Below are positions 8,798-16,540 of a stretch of 64,000 nucleotides of DNA, piece by piece. This DNA is from Bacillus sp. NTK071 (GTDB lineage: Bacteria; Bacillota; Bacilli; Bacillales; Guptibacillaceae): positions 124,001 through 188,000 of the forward strand of contig NZ_JAFKOI010000005.1 of NCBI RefSeq assembly GCF_017303315.1, in the 5' to 3' direction. The notes beneath the pieces are model-generated. The model did no database searches and was not told where the DNA came from. It worked only from the letters and a program-made list of their open reading frames with translations. The translations under genes and the position numbers were made by a program. Position 1 is the stretch's first letter. Every line of letters starts with the position of its first letter.

Positions 8798-8883
8798 ATA
8801 GTAAATCTACATCAGCGTTTACTTTTACTATTAACTAGTCATTATAATAATGACGTTTTCTCGGAGAGGAGATCATAACCACC

Positions 8884-9612
8884 ATGAGCATCATTCAAGT
8901 TAAAGATCTAAAGAAATCATTTGGAGACCTAGAAGTATTGAAGAACATTAATACTGATGTAAAGGAGAAAGAAGTAGTCTGCGTGGTTGGACCTTCAGGG
9001 TCAGGAAAAAGTACTTTTCTCCGCTGTTTAAATAAACTCGAAGAGATTACAGGTGGAAGTGTCATAGTGAATGGGCACGATATCGCGGACCCCAAAACGA
9101 ATATTAACAAAGTTCGACAAGATGTAGGGATGGTCTTTCAACACTTTAACCTTTTCCCACATAAAACAGTACTTCAGAACATTACACTAGCTCCTTTGAA
9201 GGTTAAAGGAGAAAACAAAGATAATTCCACTAAAAAAGCACTTGATCTTCTTGAAAAGGTCGGTCTTAAGGACAAGGCTGACAGTTATCCTGGTGAGCTA
9301 TCAGGAGGGCAGAAGCAACGTGTCGCTATTGCACGTGCACTTGCTATGGAACCTAGTGTTATGCTGTTTGATGAGCCTACTTCAGCACTCGATCCAGAAA
9401 TGATTGGAGAGGTGCTAGAAGTTATGAAGCAGCTAGCCAAAGAGGGTATGACGATGGTTGTTGTAACCCATGAGATGGGTTTTGCTCGTGAAGTTGGTGA
9501 TCGAGTAATCTTTATGGACGGCGGTTATATTGTTGAAGAAAATGTCCCTAACGAACTTTTCTCTAACCCTCAGAACGAGCGTACCAAAGCATTCTTAAGT
9601 AAAATTCTATAA
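8884..9612 (+). CDS. Polar amino acid ABC transporter ATP-binding protein (GlnQ type), orphan
   Basis: ATPase subunit of an amino acid importer of the GlnQ/ArtP group, 242 residues. Walker [10 protein letters not shown] is at 36-44, the Q-loop is in [10 protein letters not shown], the signature LSGGQ at 139-143, Walker B VMLFDEP at 159-165 and the switch His in THEMGF. There is no permease or binding protein beside it; both neighbours are unrelated and a strong terminator follows directly. The AGGAG site is about 12 nt from the ATG, longer than ideal, but no better start is present. The substrate cannot be inferred from context. Confidence 0.85.
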   Translation: MSIIQVKDLKKSFGDLEVLKNINTDVKEKEVVCVVGPSGSGKSTFLRCLNKLEEITGGSVIVNGHDIADPKTNINKVRQDVGMVFQHFNLFPHKTVLQNITLAPLKVKGENKDNSTKKALDLLEKVGLKDKADSYPGELSGGQKQRVAIARALAMEPSVMLFDEPTSALDPEMIGEVLEVMKQLAKEGMTMVVVTHEMGFAREVGDRVIFMDGGYIVEENVPNELFSNPQNERTKAFLSKIL

Positions 9613-9651
9613 AAAAGCGTGCAGGATTGTTCTAATCCTGCACGCTTTTTT
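9611..9651 (+). terminator. Terminator of the GlnQ-type gene
   Basis: AAGCGTGCAGGAT/ATCCTGCACGCTT stem with a TTTTTT tail, overlapping the stop codon. Confidence 0.9.
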
Positions 9652-9654
9652 ATA

Positions 9655-9762
9655 TTAGGCTCTTTTCTAAAAGATTGTTCTTTAGAGAACACTACACTTT
9701 GCTAATTGGAGCAGAAATTCCCCACTCTTATAGTAACAATGTTTACGAGCCTTTTATTATAA
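9655..9762. repeat. Degenerate dispersed Bacillaceae repeat, copy 1
   Basis: Contains ACTTTGCTAATTGGAGCAGAA, as GCTAATTGGAGCAGAAA, then ACAATGTTTACGAG. The outer ends form a short inverted repeat, AGGCTC/GAGCCT. The same order of blocks recurs at 46225-46328. I recall longer relatives of this element between genes in Bacillaceae; both copies here look internally deleted. Confidence 0.6.
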
Positions 9763-9771
9763 GTAGAAAAC

Positions 9772-10308
9772 CTATTCTACTTTATCAATTACATCGAATA
9801 TTTCACGAGATTCAAATAAATCAACGACCTTGTTTAACCACTCATAGTACCCTAAAGCATAGGATATTCGATCCAGATCTTCTTGAGCAGTTATTCTTTT
9901 TTCGTGAGGTATATTATCTTCGAGAAGCTCCATTAATTCAGCGATTGATTCCTTACATGCATCACGATTCATCTCAATTCCTTTGCGCCAATGAATGCAG
10001 AAAAAGTCGGTAAATGTTTGATACCAGTTTGACTTCACTTCGTAAAGATCCTTCCGTTCTCCTTTCCTCCATACTTTTTCTATCATATTTAGGTCAATTA
10101 AAGTTCGAACACCAGTCGACATACTTGTTTTGCTCATTTGAAGTTTGTCTTTCATTTCATCGAGAGTCATCGGATTTTCCTCAAAGAACATAGCACCATA
10201 CAACCTTCCTACAGAAGGAGTTACACTATAAATGTCCATGTTTTTAGAGATCGATTCAATCACTCTTTCGCGAGCATTCTCCAGTCTTTCATCTTGCAAA
10301 CTATACAC
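9772..10308 (-). CDS. GbsR/OpcR-type choline/betaine-responsive transcriptional regulator
   Basis: 178 residues, MarR-superfamily winged helix (about 25-95, with LQMSKTSMSTGVRTL recognition segment) of the GbsR group. These proteins repress osmoprotectant import or synthesis genes and sense choline in B. subtilis. It sits divergently next to opuA and close to an OpuB/OpuC-like operon, its natural targets. The start is uncertain. GTG at 10308 gives the longest product, but TTG at 10299 has a better-spaced AGGTG site and fits family N-termini. A sigma-A promoter with a palindrome in its spacer suggests autoregulation. GbsR and OpcR cannot be told apart by eye. Confidence 0.8.
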   Translation of the reverse strand: MYSLQDERLENARERVIESISKNMDIYSVTPSVGRLYGAMFFEENPMTLDEMKDKLQMSKTSMSTGVRTLIDLNMIEKVWRKGERKDLYEVKSNWYQTFTDFFCIHWRKGIEMNRDACKESIAELMELLEDNIPHEKRITAQEDLDRISYALGYYEWLNKVVDLFESREIFDVIDKVE

Positions 10309-10336
10309 CTACTTTTTCTATCATTTGTCATTTCAT

Positions 10337-10365
10337 AGTGTATGGTTAACCATCGTAATTGTAAA
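10337..10365 (-). promoter_or_regulatory. Sigma-A promoter of the gbsR-like gene
   Basis: Minus strand TTTACA, 17-bp spacer, TACACT. The leader to the start codon is about 20 nt. Confidence 0.6.
10342..10353. promoter_or_regulatory. Palindromic operator candidate ATGGTTAACCAT
   Basis: A perfect 12-bp palindrome lying in the spacer between the -35 and -10 boxes of the gbsR-like promoter, overlapping the -10. It is a plausible autoregulatory site. Confidence 0.5.
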
Positions 10366-10487
10366 GTTCACCTATAAAGCTCCTAGCATGTAGTAGCATT
10401 TAGGAAGATACTTAAGCATTTTACTGTTTAGTTTGTACAGTTTTTTCTGTATGTACTGAATTACCTGATTTTGGGCTCTCACGCCAT

Positions 10488-10517
10488 TTGTAGTATGAAG
10501 TACCCACACTCTATACT
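10488..10517 (+). promoter_or_regulatory. Candidate opuA promoter
   Basis: TTGTAG, 18-bp spacer, TATACT. The weak -35 and long spacer would suit an osmotically tuned promoter. The leader is about 110 nt. Confidence 0.4.
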
Positions 10518-10633
10518 TAATAGGTCGGTAAAAAAAGACTAGTAAATGATTAATTATCGTAAATTTCGACATCTTTCAGTGACTTTTGTAACATTAACCG
10601 TTGAAATTTATTAATAAAGGCAGAGGTGAAACT

Positions 10634-11842
10634 ATGGAAAAAGCCAAAATCACAGTTAAAGATGTAACAAAAGTTTTTGGCAAATCGCCCAAACAAGCAG
10701 TTAAACTGTTAGATCAGGGCAGGTCAAAAAGTGAAATTCTTAATGAAACAGGGATGACTGTTGGTGTCAACCGCGCTAGCTTTGACGTCTATCCCGGTGA
10801 AATCTTTGTCATCATGGGTCTTTCGGGAAGTGGGAAGTCAACACTCGTCCGATTGCTCAATCGATTAATTGAACCAACTTCAGGTCAGGTTCTCATTGAT
10901 GATGAAGATATCGTCAGGATGAAACCTGAACAGCTTCGTGAAGTCAGACGAAAGAAGCTCAGTATGGTATTCCAGCGTTTCGCTCTTTTCCCACATCGTA
11001 CTGTACTAGAAAATACAGAATACGGTCTTGAAGTACAAAATATTGGCAAAGAAAACAGAGCGAAGAAAGCACAGGAGTCACTTGAGCTTGTGGGATTAAA
11101 AGGGTATGAGAATAGCTTCCCTTCAGAATTAAGTGGTGGTATGCAGCAGCGTGTTGGTCTAGCTCGTGCCCTTGCAAATGATCCTGATGTACTTCTTATG
11201 GATGAAGCATTTAGTGCACTTGATCCGCTTATTCGTAAAGATATGCAGGATGAGCTACTTGAGCTTCAGGAATCGATGGAGAAAACGATTGTTTTCATTA
11301 CGCATGACCTAGACGAAGCACTTCGCATAGGTGATCGAATTGCTTTAATGAAAGATGGATCTATCGTTCAGATTGGTTCACCAGAAGAAATTATGACGAA
11401 CCCTGCTAACGATTACGTTGAACGATTTGTTGAAGATGTTGACCTTTCGAAAGTACTGACAGCCTCTCACGTCATGAAGCGAGCGGAAACGGTAAGAGCT
11501 GATCGCGGACCAAGAGTTGCACTGCAGCTTATGAAAGATAAAGGGCTATCTAGTCTTTATATCGTAGACAAAAAACAAAAACTTCTTGGTGCCATTACAG
11601 CAGATGATGCTGCCAAAGCAATAGATTCTAAAAAGGAAATTACAGATATCTTAATTACAGACCTTCATACCGTTACACCAGATACTTTACTAACGGATAT
11701 GTTTGTGAAGATGGCAGACTCTTCTCTACCTCTTCCAGTAATTGATGAAGCAGATAAATTTAAAGGCATCATTGTTCGCGGTGCAGTAATCGGAGCACTT
11801 GCAGGCAACGAGACTGAAGCAACGAAAGCTGAGGTGAATTAA
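10634..11842 (+). CDS. opuAA: Glycine betaine ABC transporter ATP-binding protein OpuAA
   Basis: ATPase of the OpuA glycine betaine importer, 402 residues. Walker A GLSGSGKST is at 62-70. The signature LSGGMQQRV, Walker B LLMDEAFSALDP and a C-terminal tandem CBS region (about 275-395) follow; the CBS region is where OpuA-type systems sense ionic strength. The start is the ATG at 10634 with an AGAGGTG site; an upstream in-frame start at 10601 has no site. Its stop abuts the opuAB start, so the operon is opuAA-opuAB-opuAC. Confidence 0.93.
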   Translation: MEKAKITVKDVTKVFGKSPKQAVKLLDQGRSKSEILNETGMTVGVNRASFDVYPGEIFVIMGLSGSGKSTLVRLLNRLIEPTSGQVLIDDEDIVRMKPEQLREVRRKKLSMVFQRFALFPHRTVLENTEYGLEVQNIGKENRAKKAQESLELVGLKGYENSFPSELSGGMQQRVGLARALANDPDVLLMDEAFSALDPLIRKDMQDELLELQESMEKTIVFITHDLDEALRIGDRIALMKDGSIVQIGSPEEIMTNPANDYVERFVEDVDLSKVLTASHVMKRAETVRADRGPRVALQLMKDKGLSSLYIVDKKQKLLGAITADDAAKAIDSKKEITDILITDLHTVTPDTLLTDMFVKMADSSLPLPVIDEADKFKGIIVRGAVIGALAGNETEATKAEVN

Positions 11843-12676
11843 ATGCAGTTATTTCCTAAAATTCCGTTAGCTGACTGGGTTGATAGCATTGTTGATATGT
11901 TAACTGATAACCTTGAACCATTGTTTGATGGAATTACAACAGGAATTGATTGGTTCGTAGAAGGAATCGTTTCCATACTGGCCTTTCCACCAGCAATTGT
12001 ACTCATTGCAATCTTCACTGTTCTTGCATGGTGGTCAAGCAGATGGCCAGTTGCAATCTTTACGTTTCTTGGGCTCTTGTTAATCGATAACCTCGGTTAC
12101 TGGGATCCTACACTTGATACATTGGCACTTGTATTAACCTCTGTGATTATATCGATCATACTCGGAGTACCACTCGGTATCTGGGCATCACAAAGTGATC
12201 GATTTAGAGGAATCATAACGCCAATTCTTGATTTCATGCAGACGATGCCAGCATTCGTCTACTTAATTCCAGCAATTCTATTCTTCGGAATTGGAATGGT
12301 ACCAGGTATTATTGCATCGGTAATCTTCGCAATGCCTCCTACCATTCGTCTAACGAACCTTGGCATTCGCCAGGTTCCTGAAGATTTGATTGAAGCATCC
12401 AACGCATTTGGATCAACAACTAAGCAGAAATTAATTAAGATACAACTGCCACTAGCAACTCCAACGATCATGGCTGGTATTAACCAGAGCATTATGCTTT
12501 CACTTTCGATGGTTGTTATCGCATCTCTAGTAGGTGCACCAGGTCTTGGAGCGGATGTTTATCGCGCTGTAACACAAATTAAAGTTGGTATTGGTTTTGA
12601 AGCTGGTCTTGCTATTGTAATTCTTGCAATCATGCTTGACCGGATTTCTCAAAATATAGGTAAAACAAAAAACTAA
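11843..12676 (+). CDS. opuAB: Glycine betaine ABC transporter permease OpuAB
   Basis: Inner-membrane permease of OpuA, 277 residues, close to B. subtilis OpuAB in length. Several hydrophobic segments (about 45-65, 70-85, 90-115, 135-160, 215-235, 250-265) frame the permease EAA-type loop around EASNAFGSTTKQKLIKIQLP. The ATG follows the opuAA stop directly, with an AGGTG site inside the end of opuAA. Confidence 0.93.
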   Translation: MQLFPKIPLADWVDSIVDMLTDNLEPLFDGITTGIDWFVEGIVSILAFPPAIVLIAIFTVLAWWSSRWPVAIFTFLGLLLIDNLGYWDPTLDTLALVLTSVIISIILGVPLGIWASQSDRFRGIITPILDFMQTMPAFVYLIPAILFFGIGMVPGIIASVIFAMPPTIRLTNLGIRQVPEDLIEASNAFGSTTKQKLIKIQLPLATPTIMAGINQSIMLSLSMVVIASLVGAPGLGADVYRAVTQIKVGIGFEAGLAIVILAIMLDRISQNIGKTKN

Positions 12677-12687
12677 GGGGGAATTAC

Positions 12688-13611
12688 ATGTTTAACTTTA
12701 AAAAAGGTTTAACAGGACTTGCACTATTTCTTTCACTCACATTGATTCTAGCTGCTTGCGGCGGAAACAATAGCGGTGATAACAGCGAAGGATCAAGCGA
12801 AAGCGGATCTAGTGTTGGAGATGAAGTAAATTACGAAATTGTTGGAATTGAACCAGGGGCAGGTATCATGAAAGCAACTACCGCTGCTATTGAACAGTAC
12901 GATAGCCTAAAAGGTTGGGAACTTGTTGAATCATCTTCTGCAGCAATGGCAGCAGAACTTGGTAAAGCGATTGAAGATGAAGAGCCAGTTATTGTAACAG
13001 GATGGACTCCACACTGGATGTTTGCGAAATACGACCTTAAATACCTTGAAGATCCTAAAGGCCTTTACGGGGAAGAAGAAAACATTGAAACATTTGCACG
13101 TGAGGGTCTGAAAGAAGATCAGTCTTCTGCACATAAGATTCTTGATCAGTTCCATTGGACTCCTGAAGATATGAATGCAGTAATGGTAGAAATTCAAGAA
13201 GGTGCTAAACCAGAAGAAGCAGCAAAAAATTGGGTGAACGAACATACTGACATGGTAGAAGAATGGACAAACGGTGCTGACGAAGTAGATGGCGAAGAAA
13301 TTTCTCTAGCATACGTTGCATGGGATTCTGAAATTGCCAGTACTAATGTTGTTGCACAAGTACTTGAGAGCATGGGTTACAATGTAGAATTGACACAGCT
13401 TGATGCAGCTTCTATGTTTATCGCTGTCTCTGAAGGTGATGCTGATGCAATGGTTGCTGGATGGCTTCCAATTACTCATGCTGATCTTTTAGAAGAATAT
13501 GGTGACACAATGGATCGTCTAGGACCAAACCTTGAAGGTGCAAAGACTGGCCTAGTTGTTCCATCTTATGTTGAAGCAGATTCTATTGAAGACCTAAAGC
13601 CAGCTGAATAA
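12688..13611 (+). CDS. opuAC: Glycine betaine-binding lipoprotein OpuAC
   Basis: Extracellular substrate-binding lipoprotein of OpuA, 307 residues. The lipobox LAAC places the lipidated cysteine at residue 24, followed by an acidic Ser/Gly linker. Three tryptophans likely to form the betaine cage are visible: W106 in VTGWTPHWMF, W212 in YVAWDSE and W259 in VAGWLP. The protein is strongly acidic, as expected for an exposed protein of a halotolerant bacterium. An AGGGGG site precedes the ATG. Confidence 0.93.
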   Translation: MFNFKKGLTGLALFLSLTLILAACGGNNSGDNSEGSSESGSSVGDEVNYEIVGIEPGAGIMKATTAAIEQYDSLKGWELVESSSAAMAAELGKAIEDEEPVIVTGWTPHWMFAKYDLKYLEDPKGLYGEEENIETFAREGLKEDQSSAHKILDQFHWTPEDMNAVMVEIQEGAKPEEAAKNWVNEHTDMVEEWTNGADEVDGEEISLAYVAWDSEIASTNVVAQVLESMGYNVELTQLDAASMFIAVSEGDADAMVAGWLPITHADLLEEYGDTMDRLGPNLEGAKTGLVVPSYVEADSIEDLKPAE

Positions 13612-13617
13612 TAACAC

Positions 13618-13653
13618 CAAAAAGGTGCTGACAAATTTGTCAGCACCTTTTTG
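13618..13653. terminator. Bidirectional terminator between opuA and the OpuB-like operon
   Basis: A perfect 36-bp palindrome with CAAAAAGGTGCTGACAAA as its left half. A-rich and T-rich ends serve both strands. It abuts the stop codon of the minus-strand binding-protein gene. Confidence 0.92.
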
Positions 13654-14553
13654 TTAATCAATCAGGCCTTTGTTCTTCAAGAATTCAACTGCCACATCTT
13701 CTGGCTCTTCGCCATCCATATCAACTTTTGCATTCATTTCAGACATCTCTTCCTCAGAAATACTGCCGGCAAATTCATTCACAACTTTCTCAAGGTCGGG
13801 ATGTGTTTCTAGAACTTCTTGTCGAACTACCGGAGCAGCATAGTAAGGTGGGAAAAACTGCTTATCATCTTTTGTAGTAACAAGATCAAATCTTGCAATG
13901 CGGCCATCCGTAGTAAAAGCTGGAATAACATCTACTTCACCTTCATTAAGCGCATCGTACATTATGTTAGGATCAAGACTTTCAGTTCCTTTGAAATTAA
14001 ATCCATATGCATCTACTAGTGCTTCATAACCATCTTCTCGCTCATAGAATGAGTGAGGTGCACCGAAAACCATTTCATCTGACTTAGGAATAAGGTCTGA
14101 GAAGTTCTCAGCATTTAAACCTTCATTTGTTTCTTGAGTTAATGCAAGGGTGTACCCATTCTCAAATCCAAGTGGCTCAAGCCAAACAAGATTAAATTCG
14201 TCTTTGTATCCTTTTTTAACACGCTTGAAAATTTCATCTGCTGATTCATCGGAATCAGCACTTTGCTTTAATACTGCTTCAAGGCCAGTACCGGTATACT
14301 CAACGTACATATCAATATCCCCATCTACAAGAGCTTGTTGAAGGATATTCACCTCACCTACTCCAGCATCTACTTCAACTTCATAGTCACTGTTTGCCTT
14401 TATGTATTCTGCGAGAAGGTGTGGTAGGATATATTGTTCAGTCCATGGCTTACCGGAAATTACAATCGGATCACTTTCCTCACTACCGCTATCTCCTCCA
14501 CATGCAGCAAGTATCATCACTACTCCAATCAAAAGCATTGCGAATCTTTTCAA
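13654..14553 (-). CDS. Osmoprotectant (OpuBC/OpuCC-type) substrate-binding lipoprotein
   Basis: Extracellular binding lipoprotein of a quaternary-amine ABC importer, 299 residues. The lipobox LAAC gives a mature cysteine at residue 18. The family start GKPWTEQYILPHLLAEYI (about 34-51) replaces the commoner NFTEQ version. It is followed by the DMYVEYTGTG and GEVDVIPAFTTDGR segments of the choline/betaine-binding fold. It lies 14 bp after the permease gene and is the last gene of the operon. Ligand is probably betaine, choline or a relative; the exact compound cannot be read from sequence. Confidence 0.88.
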   Translation of the reverse strand: MKRFAMLLIGVVMILAACGGDSGSEESDPIVISGKPWTEQYILPHLLAEYIKANSDYEVEVDAGVGEVNILQQALVDGDIDMYVEYTGTGLEAVLKQSADSDESADEIFKRVKKGYKDEFNLVWLEPLGFENGYTLALTQETNEGLNAENFSDLIPKSDEMVFGAPHSFYEREDGYEALVDAYGFNFKGTESLDPNIMYDALNEGEVDVIPAFTTDGRIARFDLVTTKDDKQFFPPYYAAPVVRQEVLETHPDLEKVVNEFAGSISEEEMSEMNAKVDMDGEEPEDVAVEFLKNKGLID

Positions 14554-14567
14554 TCAAATCTCTCCCT

Positions 14568-15230
14568 TTATTTTTTTGCTTTAACCCCTTTAGGAGTTGC
14601 CGCATTTTCAAGTAACTTTAGAATTAAATCAAAACCAAGTGCAAGTATGGTTGCTGGTAGCGCACCAGCTAACACAAGTTCATCTTTATTAGATGTAAGA
14701 CCTCTATAAATAATATCACCAAGACCACCAGCACCAACAAAGGTTGCAAGTGTTGCTACACCGATCGTTAGCACGGTCGCTGTTCGCACACCTGCCATAA
14801 TAACAGGGAGCGAAAGTGGAACTTCAATTTTCATTAATATTTGTAAATCAGTCATGCCCATCCCTCTTCCAGCTTCAATAGATGATTGGTCAACTGACGT
14901 AATACCCGTATAAGTATTTCGTAAAATAGGTAGTAAAGCGTAAACCGTCAAAGCAATAATCGCAGTCACATTCCCAATGCCTAAGAAAGGAATTAAAAAC
15001 CCAAATAAAGCAAGGCTAGGAACGGTTTGAAAAATAGCTGTAACCGCAATGAAAGGTTCTGCAAGTTTCTTTCTTCTTGAGATGAAAATACCCAGTGGAA
15101 CAGATATGACTATAGCGATAACGATTGAGATAAATGATAGGAATAGATGCTCCTGAAGGGCAACAAAAATATCATCCCAGCGACTTTGTACGATATCAAT
15201 AAATAGGACGAAAAAGTTTTCTTCATTCAT
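14568..15230 (-). CDS. Osmoprotectant ABC transporter permease (OpuBB/OpuCB type)
   Basis: Membrane permease, 220 residues, with about five or six hydrophobic segments. The loop EAGRGMGMTDLQILMKIEVPLSLP contacts the ATPase, and GAGGLGDIIYRGL is typical of this family. It overlaps the end of the ATPase gene by 8 bp. OpuB and OpuC operons usually carry a second permease after the binding protein. None is present here: the binding-protein gene ends at a shared terminator. So this permease presumably works as a homodimer, or the partner is elsewhere. Confidence 0.9.
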   Translation of the reverse strand: MNEENFFVLFIDIVQSRWDDIFVALQEHLFLSFISIVIAIVISVPLGIFISRRKKLAEPFIAVTAIFQTVPSLALFGFLIPFLGIGNVTAIIALTVYALLPILRNTYTGITSVDQSSIEAGRGMGMTDLQILMKIEVPLSLPVIMAGVRTATVLTIGVATLATFVGAGGLGDIIYRGLTSNKDELVLAGALPATILALGFDLILKLLENAATPKGVKAKK

Positions 15231-16362
15231 TCAGAGCACCCTCCTCTCGATAGCTATGTTGCTCAAGTCCTGCTAAACCACGCATCATACTATTGCTCGT
15301 CACTAAACCTACAAGTTTGCCTTCTTCTACTACTGGAATGCTAATCGGATGATTCTCTGCAAATCGTTTTGCAATTTCAGGGTATAGGACATTTGGAAGG
15401 ATAGGCTCAATTTCTTCTATAACGTCCTGAATCCGTTTTGCATCATCATCAACATATTTTTGCACGTGGTCTACCGCAACAACACCTTTGTATTCTTGTT
15501 CTGGACCTGTCACAACAAGACTATCTACTCGTTCAGATTTCATCAATCGAAACGCTTCAGCAACCCCGCAATTTTCTTTAATAGTAGCTACTTTACGAAT
15601 CATTAAATCAACTGCAGATGGAGCCTGTCCCTTTGCCATCCGTTCATCTCCAATGAAGTTGCGAACAAATTCATTCTTAGGATGTCGTAGCAAACGATCG
15701 GGTGTATCAAGCTGAAGAATTTCTCCATCTTTCATAATCGCAATTCGGTCTGCAATCTTCATGGCCTCATCCATATCATGTGTCACAAAAACAATCGTCT
15801 TCTGTATTTCTTTCTGCAACTTAACAAGCTCATCCTGAAGCTGCTCCCGACTAATTGGATCGAGCGCACTAAAAGGCTCATCCATTAGAATGATTGGCGG
15901 TTCTGCTGCAAGAGCACGAATAACACCTACTCGCTGTTGCTGTCCTCCGCTTAGCTCTAGAGGATAACGTGACCTAAAAGTAGAAGGTTCGAGACCTACA
16001 AGATGAAGCATTTCGTCGACTCTTTTATTTATTTTGTTTTTGTCCCACTTTTTCAAATTGGGTATCAATGCGATGTTTTCTGCAATCGTCATATGTGGAA
16101 GGAGGCCAATCTGTTGAATGACATACCCTATGCTTCTTCTAAGTTCAACCGGATCACGTTCAGAAATAGGTTGTCCATCAATATAAATCTGGCCCCCACT
16201 TGGCTCAATTAGTCTGTTAATCATCTTCATTGTTGTTGTCTTACCACAACCACTTGGACCAATTAACGTTAACAATTCGCCCTTTTCAATATGTAAATTA
16301 ATATCCTTAAGTGCTTCTGTTCCATCAGGAAACTTTTTGCTTATATGCTCAAATGTAATCAT
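15223..16362 (-). CDS. Osmoprotectant ABC transporter ATP-binding protein (OpuBA/OpuCA type)
   Basis: 379 residues, the length of OpuBA/OpuCA. Walker A GPSGCGKTT, LSGGQQQRVGVIRAL and ILMDEPFSALDP are followed by a C-terminal tandem CBS region (about 255-365). The ATG at 16362 is chosen because it has an AGGAG site and the family start MITFEHISKKF; twelve more residues would be needed for the in-frame start upstream. A sigma-B-like promoter lies about 45-70 bp upstream. First gene of a three-gene operon convergent with opuA. Confidence 0.9.
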   Translation of the reverse strand: MITFEHISKKFPDGTEALKDINLHIEKGELLTLIGPSGCGKTTTMKMINRLIEPSGGQIYIDGQPISERDPVELRRSIGYVIQQIGLLPHMTIAENIALIPNLKKWDKNKINKRVDEMLHLVGLEPSTFRSRYPLELSGGQQQRVGVIRALAAEPPIILMDEPFSALDPISREQLQDELVKLQKEIQKTIVFVTHDMDEAMKIADRIAIMKDGEILQLDTPDRLLRHPKNEFVRNFIGDERMAKGQAPSAVDLMIRKVATIKENCGVAEAFRLMKSERVDSLVVTGPEQEYKGVVAVDHVQKYVDDDAKRIQDVIEEIEPILPNVLYPEIAKRFAENHPISIPVVEEGKLVGLVTSNSMMRGLAGLEQHSYREEGALNE

Positions 16363-16406
16363 TCTATCGATTCTCCTGCCTCCCAAGTAATTAAACATCC
16401 TTATAT

Positions 16407-16433
16407 TTACCCTATTCTAGTTTACTATTAAAC
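16407..16433 (-). promoter_or_regulatory. Sigma-B-type promoter of the OpuB-like operon
   Basis: Minus strand GTTTAA, 15-bp spacer, GGGTAA, against consensus GTTTAA-N12 to N15-GGGTAT. It would give a leader of roughly 35-40 nt. Confidence 0.6.
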
Positions 16434-16492
16434 CAATTAGCTTGCTCTTCCGCAACTTTCTTACTATTACTGTATCGTTTTTCGAATCTATT

Positions 16493-16533
16493 TTCAAAAA
16501 AAGAAGCCTTCTCAATATGTTGAGAAGGCTTCT
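16493..16533 (-). terminator. Terminator of yhgE
   Basis: AGAAGCCTTCTCAA/TTGAGAAGGCTTCT with a 4-nt loop and TTTTTT tail on the minus strand. Confidence 0.9.
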
Positions 16534-16540
16534 AGTTTAA

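Larger units (their letters stand above)
10309..10633. other. Divergent control region between gbsR-like gene and opuA
   Basis: 325 bp with no convincing gene. It holds the gbsR-like promoter and palindrome, the opuA promoter candidate, and a further inverted repeat TACAG/CTGTA at 10436-10451. Confidence 0.6.

Noticed and set aside
10372-10572. 66-codon minus-strand frame between the gbsR-like gene and opuA
   Set aside because: No ribosome binding site, Tyr/Leu-rich random composition, and it covers the promoter region.
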